In this document: positions 11,312 to 23,200 of the stretch, in pieces | Position numbering within the stretch: the first letter of the stretch is position 1 | Layout: each line of letters opens with the position of its first letter | NCBI GenBank assembly: GCA_947561395.2 | Contig: OX387183.1 | Span: 37,306,901 to 37,370,900, forward strand | Length of the DNA: 64,000 bases | Direction of reading: 5' to 3' | From: Buxus sempervirens | Taxonomy: Eukaryota; Streptophyta; Magnoliopsida; Buxales; Buxaceae | Translations under genes and position numbers: made by a program | Notes under the pieces: model-generated | Told to the model about the DNA's origin: nothing | The model's database searches: none | The model's input: only the letters and a program-made list of their open reading frames with translations

Positions 11312-13633
11312 TCCAAGCCCCCATACGTATGGGGGGTTGGGCACACTTTATCTCCCACCATTCTTCTTCTCCAAGAGCTCCAACCTCTCTCCCATCTTTC
11401 CCAAGCACCCCACACCCCCTCCTAGGCCAAGCTTTCCCTTCTTCCTTCTCTTCTTCTTCTCCATTTTTTTATCCAAGCAAGGATGAGGTTTGCTGCTGGT
11501 AGTGGTGCAAGAGGAAGGCTCCAGCTGCTTCCTTCACTTCAAGGAAGCTCCACACACCTCAAAAGGGTGTTAAAACACCAAGGTATTGTTCCTCACCACC
11601 ATTTACTCCACATATGTAAAAATGAAGTGATTTTGAGCATATTGGAAAGTTTTATTTTGTCATGCTATGAGATGTTCTCCAGCATGTTGTTCCCCCATCT
11701 TTCCTTTATTTTCTTCATGAAGATGGCCTCCCATGGTAAGAGGAAGGTTTAGTATCCGAATGGGAAGACGAGAGGCCTTGACAAGTGTTTCTAGGATCCC
11801 ATTGGGAAGCACTTGTCATGCTTCTTTTGGCTTGTCTCACCATTATTCCAAGGGAGCATGTTCCCTTTCTTGTGTGAGTCTCATGTATCCCCCATGTAAC
11901 CCCCCTTATTCCCTTCTTTAGATAATATTTTAGCTAGATGTGTGATTTGGACTCATAGGTTTATAGTACATGTGATGTGTGATACATGTTTTTTTTTTAT
12001 CCATTCATATATGATTATAGTTAGGTATGCATGCAATCTTACCCTCATGGTTAGGTGTTTAAAGCATGTGTATGAATGAAGCATGGTGTTGGCATATGGC
12101 AAGTTTGATAAGCATGTTTATTTTACTATTTTATGTACTTTAATCGGGGTTCTAATTCATGTTTGGTTGTTGTTTTGACTATCATGTGAGGTCAATCCTA
12201 TCTTTGCATGCATAGAAGTGTTTTTTAGTTCCTAAACACATAAAGCACACACCACACATTTTAATGATGCAAGATACTCTTTGAGTCCATTAGATGATCC
12301 TTATGTGGATTTACTCATGTGTAGAGATTGCTGAAATTTTTAGGGTGAGAAGAAACCAAGGCAGGGACACTTAAGTCCTTACTTAGTTGCTAGTTTTAGC
12401 CCAAATAAGGGAGAAGATGGATCTCAATCCATCTCCCTTGGCCTTGATTTCAAAACCCTTGAAGACAGTCTCGTTTGATTCCATTTGAACCACTGCGGAC
12501 CCACACAGGGGCCCACACAACCATGTAAACATCTTAGAAGCCCAGAAACTCAACACCCTTTGAAAAATCCGGAAAAAAAGGCTTCTGTATGTTGATGCGA
12601 CAACTTAGGTAGGATCAACAGAGCCTTATTCGTAGCCGGCTAAAGATGCCGGATACACTGAACCTTGTGTGTAACCGGCATCTTAGGCCGGCTACACTGC
12701 CAGATTGCTTTTTTTGCCATTTTTTGATCTTGTGCTGTTTTTTTGGTTTATTTGATCAAACCAGTCGAACCAGTAGGGTTTCCGGGTCACCCGGGAACCC
12801 AAGATGGGCCATGGGCCGACCCGGTCCAATTTGGTTTCCAGTGGGCCTTCCAACGGGGCCCGCTATGCCCGACAAACCCACTTTTGTTAAATAAAGGTAA
12901 TTATATTGATTGAGTGGGCCAAACCCATTGAGGCCCACCAAAGCCCAATTCGGGGCATGCATGCTTAAATTATGTTGTGGTTTGGCCGAGACCACGGGCA
13001 GGGCCTGTCGGGCCCACTAAGCCCATTGAACCAAGCTAATTTAGGGTTTCTAAACCCTAACTCAGGAAGTCTTGGGCTTTCAAGCCCAAGGCCTGGCCCA
13101 TTTTGGCACAAATTAAGCAAGATAAACTTAAATCATTTGGCAACCAACTGTGCGGCCCACTCAAGGGCCCACAAAGCAGTCCTGGCCCACTTGTGCATAG
13201 AAATCACTTAATTTTCAATTTGAACATTAAATAAAATCAATTCATTTGAACCAAGCCCAAAGGGCCTCTCAGGCTAGACCGAGGCCCACCAGGGGACACG
13301 TGGGCTCAACCAAGCCCACCAAGGAATCCGCGGGCCTTCCAACGGGGCCCGCCCAATCAGACTCATCCCATCTTTAACTAAAAAGATAAAATCAAGTAAA
13401 GGGACCCACACCACTTTGGCGGTCCCACCAGACTTAACCAAATGTGAATGCCGGAATAGGAATCGGGTGAGTGAGAGACCAACGTTGACTCAAACCAAGG
13501 AAACCTATGGGACCCGTCAATCGACGGGGTGGACTGGGGTGTCTACGGACTTCCCCAGACCGCAACCGAGAACCTACTTAGAATCTCAAGCCGCAGACCA
13601 AGCCTTAGTAGAAGAACTTAGGCACACAAGTGT

Positions 13634-13665
13634 CTGCCTGCACCCCATCAGGCAGTGGCGACTCC
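13634..13665 (+). other. U5 hairpin and primer-site-like motif of G1 3' LTR
   Basis: Arms CTGCCTG (13634-13640) and CAGGCAG (13649-13655), then TGGCGACTCC (13656-13665). Confidence 0.7.
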
Positions 13666-13728
13666 AAACAAATCCTGAGGCACGCATCATTTTGCGTGCG
13701 CCTCGTCGTGCTACCGAAATCGGGTGCA

Positions 13729-13843
13729 TGGCCGACATGTTGGTCATTTGCTGGTTGAGACCAGCGATCACTAGATGGTTCTCCAGTCTCTCCTACTCCT
13801 GTGGTGGAGGTGGAGGTAGTGTCTGCTCTTCAGTGGGATCCAT
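13729..13843 (-). pseudogene. gag: G3: fragment of an inverted gypsy gag N-terminus
   Basis: Read on the minus strand, an ATG at 13843 opens a short proline-rich segment, then a stop, then VIAGLNQQMTNM, which matches the N-terminus of G1 gag (VIAGLNQQMANM, near 3109). The sequence just upstream on the minus strand also matches the G1 pre-gag leader (ATCGCAACCCATAC versus ATCGCAGCCCATAC at 2991). The fragment ends where the G1 3' LTR begins, so G1 probably inserted here or a rearrangement joined them. Only about 38 codons survive. Confidence 0.75.
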
Positions 13844-14039
13844 CTGAAGTCTTTTCTTGGATCGCAAAAAGTATGGGTTGCGATGCACAATTTTTTAGAC
13901 CTTGAAGGATAAAAAAACCCAAATTAGTACAAAGAATACATTACCTTATTGATGCATGCCATATATGCAGATGATTGTATTTTTCATTTGTTCATTTCAT
14001 TTTTATGATCATGATTTGGTGGTTCAGTCCTACCATGAT

Positions 14040-14349
14040 TTCACTTTGGAATTAATGATCTCGATTTAGACATCATTCGATGACAAGGAGAGAGTCCCTG
14101 GATTAACGATCTCGATTTAGTCACCTGTGGCCAACAAGGGGAGAGTCCCTGGATTACTGATCTCGATTTTGTCACTCTTCAGCAACAAGGGGAGAGTCCC
14201 TGGATTAACGATCTTGATTTAGTCGCTCATCGACAACAAGGAGAGAGTCCCTGGATTACTGATCTCGATTTAGTCACTCATCGGCAAAAAGGGGAGAGTC
14301 CCTGGATTAACAATCTCGATTTAGTCATCATTCGATGACAAGGGGAGAG
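14040..14349 (-). repeat. 51-bp tandem array in the G3 leader
   Basis: Six registers of GAGAGTCCCTGGATTAACGA or similar occur at about 14090, 14141, 14192, 14243, 14294 and 14345, a strict 51-base period. It lies upstream of the inverted gag, like the arrays of G1 and G2, and ends abruptly at 14349 where another LTR starts. Confidence 0.9.
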
Positions 14350-14805
14350 TGTAACGCCCCAGATCCGTGTTGTTCATTAAAGATATAACACATATCATAG
14401 AGTGTTATGTATGGGTCCACATTTCATATTCCAACTCAAATTAATAACATAGGACATATACATCAAAGTGCGGAAATTTAAACTTCTATTTAAGTGTAGG
14501 AATATAAACCAATCTAAGTAAATGTATATCTCTAAACAAATCTGATACCAAACAACTCAATCAAAATACAAGTATGATGGAACTATCAATATCCACAAAA
14601 CAACCTACAATGACTAAGGAAGGTAATAATCCTCCTCCCTATAATGATCCTTAGGCTCTACCCCAATAGTCGTGTCCTCTCCGAGAGTATCTGAAAACAA
14701 AACAAAACGTAATGAGATACAAATATCCCAACAAGTAGCACATGCATGCTAAAACATTTTATCACATTTTTAGAATCATGCCATGACAAAGAATTATGAT
14801 AAATG
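14350..14805 (+). mobile_element. Left part of an unrelated LTR (TGTAACGCCCC type)
   Basis: It begins TGTAACGCCCCAGATCC immediately after the 51-bp array (preceding bases GAGAG) and is cut at 14806 by the G2 5' LTR. The start has the form of gypsy LTRs opening TGTAACGCCCC. The remainder, if present, should lie beyond the right end of G2, outside the window. Confidence 0.5.
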
Positions 14806-15180
14806 TGTCAGCACCTCATTTTTGCACCCCCAGAAATGAAAGAATGAAAATTCTAACTAGAAAGGTCAAACCCTGAGGGGTCGAAAGTTGACCTTTTGAT
14901 CTGATGCAAATCAGCCCCCATGCTTCTTCTCTTTAAATAGGAAATTCCGACACGGTTCCAACGCAACTGAGTTTGCTAGAATTGGGGTCTTGAAGAAGAA
15001 GATATAAGCAAAGCTGGATTCCAGGACGCAGTTTTTCACTTCTGCTAAAAACCTGAATTTGCTGTCAAACTTTAGCCCAGTGGATAGGGAATCTCGACTT
15101 GATTCCAACACCACTGAATTTGCTAAAATCGGACATCAGATGGCGAGGTTATGACAAGTCAAAGTTTAAGAAAAATTGCC

Positions 15181-15548
15181 CACGTGGCAGGGGAGCAGAA
15201 AAGGACAAAACAAATAAAAATCGGGAATAAAATAATCATTTTTATAAAATATCTCAATTTTTACATTTTAAATAAATAAGAAAATCGGAAAAAGTTCGTC
15301 AAAATGAGCAAAGATTTGAGTTCTGTGCAATTAAAACATGCGCATCTGCATGGTATGTGAGGACATGCCTTGTCCGCACATACAATGCAGATCCAATCTT
15401 ATCCATATCGCCACGTGGCAGATTCATTTGGATTGCACACATGCAAAATTCGTCCGCACTTGGTATGCGGACAAGGCCAATTCGCATACTAAGTGCGGAT
15501 GAGGCTACATACTATCTACGGATCCGGCCTATTTTTATCTATAAATAG
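15181..15548 (+). promoter_or_regulatory. Promoter of G2 5' LTR
   Basis: CACGTGGC occurs at 15181-15188 and 15412-15419, and TATAAATAG at 15540-15548. Several copies of a GTCCGCAC...GTGCGGA palindromic word lie between. Confidence 0.65.
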
Positions 15549-17622
15549 GGCCCACAACCCCCATTGTCTGAGGTTGGCCATCCCTTTTGTCCCCACCCAC
15601 CCTCCTGTAACCAGTAAGCATCTATACCCTTTCACACCCTTATACCTCTACCGAATTCCCACTTTTACCCCTTTAATCACCCTTTTTATCTCCTCTTTCT
15701 TTCCTACTCTCCCTTGAAGACAAGAAGGAGGCCATATTTGGGAACCAAGGGAGGTTCCAAGGTGCTGTCCACATCTACCTGGAGGCCATCACACATCCAA
15801 ATAGTAAAATAAGCCCAAGGTGAGAATCTTCGTCACTTTTCATTCAATATATGTTGAGATAAAGCTTTTATAAACATGCTTCCTTTGGTTGCTTTCAACT
15901 TCTTTTCTTTATGATATTATTTCTCACCATTATTTCTTCTTTTGTATGATGTTGGAGTTCCCATGATAAGGGGGAAACTCCATACGAAGATGGGAGGAGG
16001 GTTATCTTTATAGGGTAAAGAAAAGTATCATCCAAGCAAACTAGCATGTTATGTCTTTGCTGTAATTTCTTTAAAAGGGCCTATCCTCCTTTGTCTATCC
16101 ATTGTACCCATAACTTTCTCCCCCTCCTTCCTTTCAACTAGGATAAGTTGTTTTTTTTATTTCATATGTTTTCTTGTTTTGCATATTTTTCATTTACGTC
16201 TATGCCCATACACAAGAGCACCTTACACTCACCTAACCATGCATTGTTCAGCATGCTATCTTTTTCTTATGAATATCAAAATAAGCATTATATACACACG
16301 CAAGTAGTATTTTTAGGGTAAGATTAGGTTCTCTTCCGATTACCTTTCTTTGTCTTATATGAATAGTAGTAGGTACCATTTCCCTTAGCACGTCTTTACT
16401 ATTGATTTGTGTGCATTACCACCTCACCCACCTACTGTTTTCACATACTTTCCAAGCCACCTTCATGCATATGTGTCATTATTAATTGCTTCATGCGCTA
16501 GTCATTGTTGGCTCGAGTATACATAAGGATGGATTGGTCGAATGGAGTTTAATCTAAGCCTTTCAGGCCATCCACCTCCTTCATGAAGGAAAGGGAAGGA
16601 GCATTTTTGATACCAAATAGGGACTTCTAGAGTCCCTGTTTTAAGGCTCTAACGGTTGCTCAAGAGCAAGGATCTTTTCCATTTTGGAAAACTTCATAAA
16701 AATAGTGCTTTTAGTAAAAAATGAGGCATGGAAACCACTGTGGGTCTGCTCAGAGATCCATAACAAGTCACAGAGACCCCTGGGAAGGAGGCAAGTGGAA
16801 CCCCCTGGCCTCTTTGGCATTTCTGGGTTTCCGGGCCTGGTCCGCAGATACAGTGCGGATCAGACCCAACCGCACTGTATGTGCGGACAGGTCTGGTCTG
16901 CACAGGATATGCGGACAGTCCTGTGCGGACTAGACCCAATGAACCCCCAATTTTCGTTTCTTTTGGTCTTGGCCCACTCGGTTCAACCCAAATCATGTTG
17001 ATAAGACCCCCTAGGGTCCCTGGGTCAACCCAGACCCCCATTTTGAAACTTGGGCCCAATAAGGTTTCGTAGGCCTTCCAAATGGCCCCACGTCCCAACT
17101 TGCCCAAACCAAGGCCCATTTCAATAGTGGGCCCCAAATGGCAACATGGATAATGCCCTGGGTCATCTCCAAACCCAATGGGCCTTAAAAGTTTTAACTT
17201 ATTAATTAATTTGTATATTTAATTAACCTATAAACTGAATAGCCAAACCTAGCAAATAGGGTTATCCAATGTAACCGTAGACGGGCCATGGGCTCAACTT
17301 AAGCCAAACATGGTTTCCAATGGGCCTTCAAACGGGGCCCATATCAGACCCATTTCACCAAAGAATAAGAAGATAAAATCAATAAACAGAAGGGGACCTA
17401 CACTTTTTGTGGTCCCCACTTAGACCTGAAAATACTTGCATGATTGGCTTAGGAAATAGGGTGAGATTGAGTTGACTCGAACCAGGGAGACCTAAGGGAC
17501 CCGTCAACCGACGAGGTGGACCAGGGTGTCTTTAGACTTCCCTGAACCGTAACTGCGAACTTAGCCAGGATCTCTAAAAAGCTGCAAACCATTCAAATAA
17601 ACATTTATAGGTACCCTGGTGT

Positions 17623-17644
17623 CTGCCTGCACCGCATCAGGCAG
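17623..17644 (+). other. U5 hairpin of G2 5' LTR
   Basis: Arms CTGCCTG (17623-17629) and CAGGCAG (17638-17644). The following primer-site-like motif has decayed to TGACTACTCC. Confidence 0.65.
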
Positions 17645-17691
17645 TGACTACTCCAATTCCTTGTTTTACCCTTTCCGACGTGCACACAGCT

Positions 17692-17709
17692 TGGTGACTC
17701 CGCTGAGGA
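17692..17709 (+). promoter_or_regulatory. Primer binding site of G2
   Basis: TGGTGACTCCGCTGAGGA begins 3 bases after the LTR end and opens with TGG, the complement of a tRNA CCA end. Ogre elements are known to use tRNA-Arg, but I cannot confirm the matching tRNA from here. Confidence 0.65.
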
Positions 17710-18064
17710 ATTCCCAACCCAGTCGAACCCTGATTTAAATGAGTCAACTTAGGTGGATATAGATCGATCTAGAAATTACTTGCTATCTTACCTTAGTGAA
17801 ATGTAGAATACACGTGACTGCATGTTCTGGGGAGTCCTGTCATAAAGGACAAGATAACAGCCTAAGGTTTGAGGATTTTAAGTGAGACCATTGTGATCCC
17901 TCCACTTACCTGGGGACTCTCCCGGAACATCGTATTGTGCCAATTATGCACTTCATTATAAAAAGACAAGGAACCCTTTATTAGTCAAATATCCAAAACT
18001 CACCTGATTAGACACAGCACTCTGCCCAACTGCACACATGGGCACCCCACCACACCATGGATGA
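17710..18064 (+). other. G2 leader, first part
   Basis: Non-coding. Its last 100 bases align with G1 100-165. It is cut by the minus-strand solo LTR; its last five bases (18060-18064, GATGA) are the left target-site duplication, repeated at 45785-45789. Confidence 0.75.
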
Positions 18065-18846
18065 TGTGTGCACGTCGTACCCGTGCGAGGGCACGCGCGA
18101 AAGCGAAGGGAGAGGGGGATTGGGAGTCGACACTGCCTAATGGGGTGCAGGCAGACACCTGGGTGCCCTAAGGATGTTTATTTTAGTTTGTAGCTTGAGA
18201 TTCTAAGAAAGGGCTCGGTTACAGTCCGGGGAGGTCCGTAGACACCTCGGTCCGCCCTGTCGGTTTGACAGGTCCCTTGGGTTTCCTGTTTTGTGAGTTA
18301 ACTCAATTCTAAATTCACCTCCCTTCTATGCTACATGCACATTTTATTGGTCTAGGTGCAGACCACTAAGGTGGTGTGGGTCCCCTTTTCTTTTTATTTG
18401 ATTTTATCTTTTTATCCAGGTGATGTTGGTCTGACGTGGACCCCGTTGGAAGGCCCACAAGATGCCAATTTGGGCTTTAGTGAAAGCCCAACTCCCATTT
18501 GGGGTTACGTTGGATAACCCCATTTATTGGATTTGGTTATTTGGTTTGGGGGTTGACTAATTACACAAAGTTGGTGGGTTTACTGAGCTTAAACGCAGAA
18601 CATTTGTGGTTTGGCTTCAACCGCACATGCGGTACGGTTTGGGCCAAACCGCTCTGTGTGTGCGGTTCCAGCCCAGAAAACCCAAAAGGTAACTTTTCAT
18701 GGGGGTTACAGGTAAGGGGGACATGCTTATTACCCACAAAACAGTAGCACATCAACAAAAGGGAATGGGGAGCATGATAATGTGGGGATTTACATGCATA
18801 CATGCTTACTTCTCATAGCCTTCAAAGTATATAATATTAACACCCT
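18065..18846 (-). mobile_element. Split solo LTR (family A related, minus strand), left piece
   Basis: It starts TGTGTGCACG, the reverse complement of an LTR end such as that of G2. It carries the U5 hairpin in reverse (18133-18154), a reversed GGGCC block (near 18440) and an ACCGCACATGCGGT word cluster (18620-18667). The LTR is interrupted at 18846 and continues at 45077. GATGA at 18060-18064 and at 45785-45789 are its flanking duplications. Combined length is about 1490 bases, the shortest of the family here. Confidence 0.85.
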
Positions 18847-18957
18847 GTGAGACATGGGAAAAATCACCGGGATGATTCACCCTCCGTCAGCACACGGGGC
18901 TCAACGTAAAAAGTGGGAGAGTCACCACCATTCAAATTTTGGGGTGTGAATGGACAC
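18847..18957 (-). mobile_element. Fragment of family B LTR (111 bp)
   Basis: It opens TGTGAGACATGGG and matches the first 110 bases of the complete family B LTR at 29369 up to GAATGGACAC, where the copia LTR1 is inserted. The bases to its left (CACCC, 18842-18846) recur at the far side of the copia complex (45075-45079), suggesting this was a family B insertion whose other end has been deleted. Confidence 0.75.
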
Positions 18958-20141
18958 TGTAAGTGTGAAAACTCACACTCCTTTTATGGCAAATGTTTGA
19001 CAAATTATGTCTTCTAATAAATCTTCAAGATGTGCAGATTAAATAATGAAAATTCAGTGAATTTAGTAAAGAAGAATAAGACGATGCTGCCACACAGCTA
19101 CCACGCCGCTGGAGGCTCAAGGAAATGGAAGATTTTCTAAATAGAGTATTTTCTTGTAAAGGCACTTGTGAAGATCAACACCGCTTCCACTCCGCTGGCA
19201 GCGCATAAGTGAATCAGTGCTTTGAAAGTAAGGCACGTGCACTAGCGTCGTAAGGCGACGCCGACACGCCGCTAGTAGCGCAGAGCAAGATTGAAGATTA
19301 TATGATCAGCCGTGCACATGCCGCGTTCTCTCCCGCTAGCAGCTCGCTGGCAGAGCACCCTTAACTGATTCAACTTGTTCTGAGCGGGACTTGAGTTCGC
19401 TTCCAGCCGTCTACCCCGATCGTTCCACGACGCCACCAGCGCTCGACGCGATCTGAGTTTTCTCCTTTAAATAGACGTGCTGTAATTTTTAGAATGGACT
19501 TTTTTCTTTGGATCAATTTGATTTCGGATCTTGAGGTGTTTGAGATTCGATCAAATCTTCTTTAGAGAGTCGGCGATCGAGTGAGGGGGAGATCTGAGAT
19601 AGATCACCTGGAATTGAAGGTAGAGGATTTTTCTTCAATTCGGAACTTCATCTGATCGTGTGATCGCCTGGACTGGTGATCGGCTTTGATTGATGCGTAG
19701 GTGGATTCCTACTGCATTGGATCGTCTCAGTGGATTCTGAGGTGATTGTTGCGATCTGGATTGATCGTGTTCTGCAGCTCGTGGATTCAAGCTGTGTTGC
19801 AGTTCGTGGATTCGAACTGTGGATCACTGGTGAGTGATTGTTTGCGATCTGGATTGATCGTGTTCTGCAGCTTGTGGATTCAAGCTGTGTTGCAGTTCGT
19901 GGATTCGAACTGTGGTTTGCTGTTGAGTGAGTTCAATTGTAAAGGTTAAGTATGTGCTCCTTTGTAATTGTCTTTTCATTCAATAGTGGAATTTCGAAAG
20001 GTTAGTCGCCTCATATAGACTCGAGGTTTTTCCTGGATCTGGATTCAGGTTTCCTCGTATAATTCTCTGTGTTGTTTCCGCATTGTTAAATTCTTAATTG
20101 TTGTAGATCGTGGACCTATAGAGTAGTCCTCTACTCTTTCA
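18958..20141 (+). mobile_element. Copia LTR1
   Basis: Begins TGTAAGTGTGAAAACTCAC and ends CTCTACTCTTTCA, 1184 bp. It has a TATA-like TTTAAATAGACG near 19467 and two units of a 93-base subrepeat (GATCTGGATTGATCG at 19753 and 19846). Confidence 0.92.
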
Positions 20142-20143
20142 AG

Positions 20144-20155
20144 TGGTATCAGAGC
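20144..20155 (+). promoter_or_regulatory. Primer binding site of copia 1 (tRNA-iMet)
   Basis: TGGTATCAGAGC starts two bases after LTR1, the standard plant copia primer site complementary to initiator methionine tRNA. Confidence 0.92.
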
Positions 20156-20201
20156 CTATTCCCTTTGAATTGTTATACAAAGTTTGATCTAGATCTATAG
20201 C

Positions 20202-23200
20202 ATGGATTTTGGAAAAGAAGGAGGATCTGCCTCTAGACCTCCATTATTTGAAGGTAACAATTATTCTTACTGGAAAGCAAGAATGAGAGCTTACCTGAAA
20301 TCTATCGATGAGCGTGTCTGGCTCTCGGTATGTAATGGTTATCATCCACCTGAGATCACAACAGAAGGAGGTGTTGTGATCCCTAAACCTCATGATCAGT
20401 GGACCAAAACTGAATCTGATCAATGTGGATGGAACAACAAGGCAATGAATGCCTTATTTTGTGCTGTTAGTGTTGAGGAATTCAGGAGAATTTCCTCATG
20501 TGAAGTCGGTAAGGAAGCTTGGGACATTCTTGAGGTCACTCATGGAGGAACCTCAGCTGTCAAGCTGTCCAGACTTCAAAGACTTACTACATCTTTTGAA
20601 ACTCTATATATGAAAGATGATGAGTCTTTTGATGAGTTTTATGCTAAACTCTCAGATATTGTTAATTCTAGTTTTAATCTTGGAGAAAAAATCTCTACAT
20701 CTAAGGTTATTAGAAAAATCTTGAGATCTTTGCCTGAAAAATTCAGACCTAAAGTAACTGCCATTCAAGGGGCAAAAGATGTAGATACCATGAGAATTGA
20801 AGATCTGGTAGGATCTTTACAGACTTATGAGCTAGATCTGAATATTCCTAAAAGGAGTAAAGGAATAGCTCTAAAATCTGTAAAATCTGTAAATACTGAA
20901 GAATCAGATAATTCTGATGTTGATATGGATGAACTTGTTCTCTTAGCTAAAAAGTTTAAGAAACTGTTTAAAAAGAGACAATCCAATCCTTCATCATCCA
21001 TGGACAGATCTAATAGGAGATCTGATAAGAAAATTTCTGATCCAAGAAAGGAGAAGAAATTTTCTCAGAATAAGGAAGTTCAATGTTACAAATGTAGAGG
21101 ATTTGGACATGTTGCCTCTGATTGTCCCTCAAAGGATAAAAAGAAAAAGACGAATTATCAGGTTACTTGGGATGACAGTAATACTGATAATTCTTCACAA
21201 TCTGATGAGGATATTTCTGCTAATTTTACTGCTTTCAATTCTTTTTACTCATCTTCCTCTGGTAGTTCAATCTCTTGAATTGCAAGAGATAATAAAGAGA
21301 CTTTATCAGATGATGAAGAAGAACTACAAGAAGCCTACAATCAGCTCTATAAGGAATTCAATAGAGCTCAGAAGAAAGTCAAGAAACTGAGTAAAAAATT
21401 GAAGGAATCAGAAACAGAGAAAAATAAAGCTCTTGCAGAAATAGATTCAATAAACAAGAAGTTACTTGAAAGACATGCCAAAGAAAATTCTCTGGTAACT
21501 TCTTTAACTGAAAAAACTGAAAAACTAAAAGAAAAGGAAGCTCAGATTTCTGTACTTCAAGGTAAAGTGATTGAACTTGAGAAAGTTTCAAATTCAAGTA
21601 AATCTAATGCTTCAAATTCTTCTGCAGGAAATCATCAAATTGATGAGGAATCAACTTCAAAGGAAGTTCCTGAAAGCTCAAATTCTGCTGAAAATAGGAT
21701 GAGTGTAAGTAATCAAAATAAGGAATCTTCACAGAAAATTTCTGCTGGAGAAGTAAGACCAACAGGTAAATCTTCAACATCTGCAAGATCTAAATCTGTA
21801 CAGTTTAGAAATACTGTCAAATCTGGAAATGTTGATTTTTCTGAACATAGGTTCATACCTGTGTGTCATCACTGCAATAAAAAGGGTCATATAAGACCAA
21901 AATGTTATGTTTTACATGGTTTTCCTGAGGGATATTTTGACAATAAGAGGAAAGTGAATCAAAGTCAGTCCCTGGATTTATACAACAGATTTGATTCCCT
22001 GTTAAAATTGACTAAAACATTAAATAAGGAAGTCACAAATCTGTCAAAGAAGCTTCCTTCAAAATCTCAAGTAGTTGATGAAGGTACTTCTCAGAAAACT
22101 CCTGAAAAACAGATTTGGGTTAGAAAAGATTACTTAGTTGCTAATGTGGTTCATGTAGCTTTAAAAGCTTATGATGTCAACATGTGGTACTTGGACAGTG
22201 GTTGTTCAAGACATATGTGTGGACATAGGTCTATATTTAGTACCTTTGAAGAATACTTTGGTGGAAGTGTTACATTTGGTGATGGAAGCACTTCTCAAGT
22301 TAAAGGTAAAGGTATTGTAAATGGTCCAAATGGTGTTTGTCTGAAAGATGTGTTATTTGTATCTGGTTTGAAGGCAAACTTGATTAGTATTAGCCAATTA
22401 TGTGATTCCAAATTGTTTGTCAATTTTACTAGAAAAGAATGTAAAATCTTGGATAATTCGGGTAAAACTGTTCTTATAGGTGTAAGAACAAATGACAATT
22501 GTTATGGAATCATTGGAAACAATGAAAAATCTTTAAAATCTTCTGTATGTGATGAAATTGATTTGTGGCATAAAAGACTGGGTCACATTAACTATAGAGA
22601 TGTGTGGTCCTTGCAATCAAGGAAAACAAATCAAAGCCACACATAAGAAAACCAACATTGTAGGAACCTCTAGACCATTAGAACTGATTCATATGGACTT
22701 AATGGGACCTACAAAGACTGAAAGTCTTGGAGGAAAGAGGTATATCTTTGGTGCTGTAGATGACTACAGTAGATATACCTGGGTAAATTTTTTAAGAGAA
22801 AAATCTGAATGCTTTGATTGTTTTAAACAATTGTGCTGTCAAATTCAAGTTGAAAAGAACTTGCAAATAGGGAGAATAGTTAGAATAAGATCTGATCATG
22901 GTACAGAATTTGAAAATCAGATGTTTTCCAAATTCTGTGAAGACCAGGGAATTAAACATGAATTTTCTGCTCCTAAGACTCCACAGCAAAATGGAGTTGT
23001 GGAAAGGAAAAACAGAGTTTTGCAGGAAATGGCTAGAACCATGATGATAGCCAAGAAAGTGTCAACAAAATTCTGGGCTGAAGCTATAAATACTGCCTGT
23101 TATATAAGTAACAGAGTATATGTCAGATCTGGATGGAAACAAACTCCTTATGAAATTTGGAAAGGAAAACAGCCAAACCTGAAATATTTTAGAGTCTTTG

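Larger units (their letters stand above)
1..13728 (+). mobile_element. G1: non-autonomous Tat/Ogre-type Ty3/gypsy retrotransposon, 5' end outside window
   Basis: Visible parts in order are a non-coding leader (1-1590), tandem arrays (1592-2885), a broken gag (from 3034), a long non-coding 3' region (7566-10302) and a 3' LTR (10303-13728). The leader matches the leader of G2 (17940-18064 joined to 45785 onward), so the missing 5' LTR should lie only a few hundred bases to the left. No protease, RT, RNase H or integrase is recognisable between gag and the 3' LTR, and there is no ORF1 upstream of gag. The element therefore looks like a gag-only derivative needing proteins from an autonomous relative. 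The lineage call rests on gag similarity to G2, whose pol has Tat features. Confidence 0.75.
10303..13728 (+). mobile_element. 3' LTR of G1 (family A related), 3426 bp
   Basis: It begins TGTAAGCACCTCATTTTTGC and ends near GGGTGCA. The 5 bases on its two sides differ (ACTGC and TGGCC), as expected for a 3' LTR rather than a solo LTR. It holds a CT microsatellite (10419-10457), two diverged units about 148 bases apart (10461 and 10609), a G-box (10709-10716), a TATA box (11303), a conserved leader with donor-like AAG|GTATT (after 11582), a GCCGGCTA word cluster (12625-12705), GGGCC blocks and the U5 hairpin (13634-13665). Confidence 0.75.
14806..17688 (+). mobile_element. 5' LTR of G2, 2883 bp
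   Basis: It begins TGTCAGCACCTCATTTTTGC and ends CGTGCACACA, followed after 3 bases by the primer site. It contains two units of the GAATCTCGACTTGATTCC type, G-boxes at 15181-15188 and 15412-15419, a TATA box at 15540, a GCGGAC-type word cluster upstream of the TATA box (15345-15515) and again downstream (16838-16935), a donor-like AAG|GTGAG (after 15819), and the U5 hairpin (17623-17644). Confidence 0.88.

Noticed and set aside
10303..13728. Another solo LTR
   Set aside because: Flanking 5-mers differ (ACTGC, TGGCC) and the left side looks like a polypurine tract, so a 3' LTR is the better reading.
14040..14349. Regular 51-bp repeats as a CRISPR-like array
   Set aside because: Whole units repeat with no unique spacers, in plant retrotransposon leader sequence.
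20144..20155. tRNA gene fragment
   Set aside because: It is only the 12-base primer site complementary to the tRNA 3' end; no tRNA gene is present.
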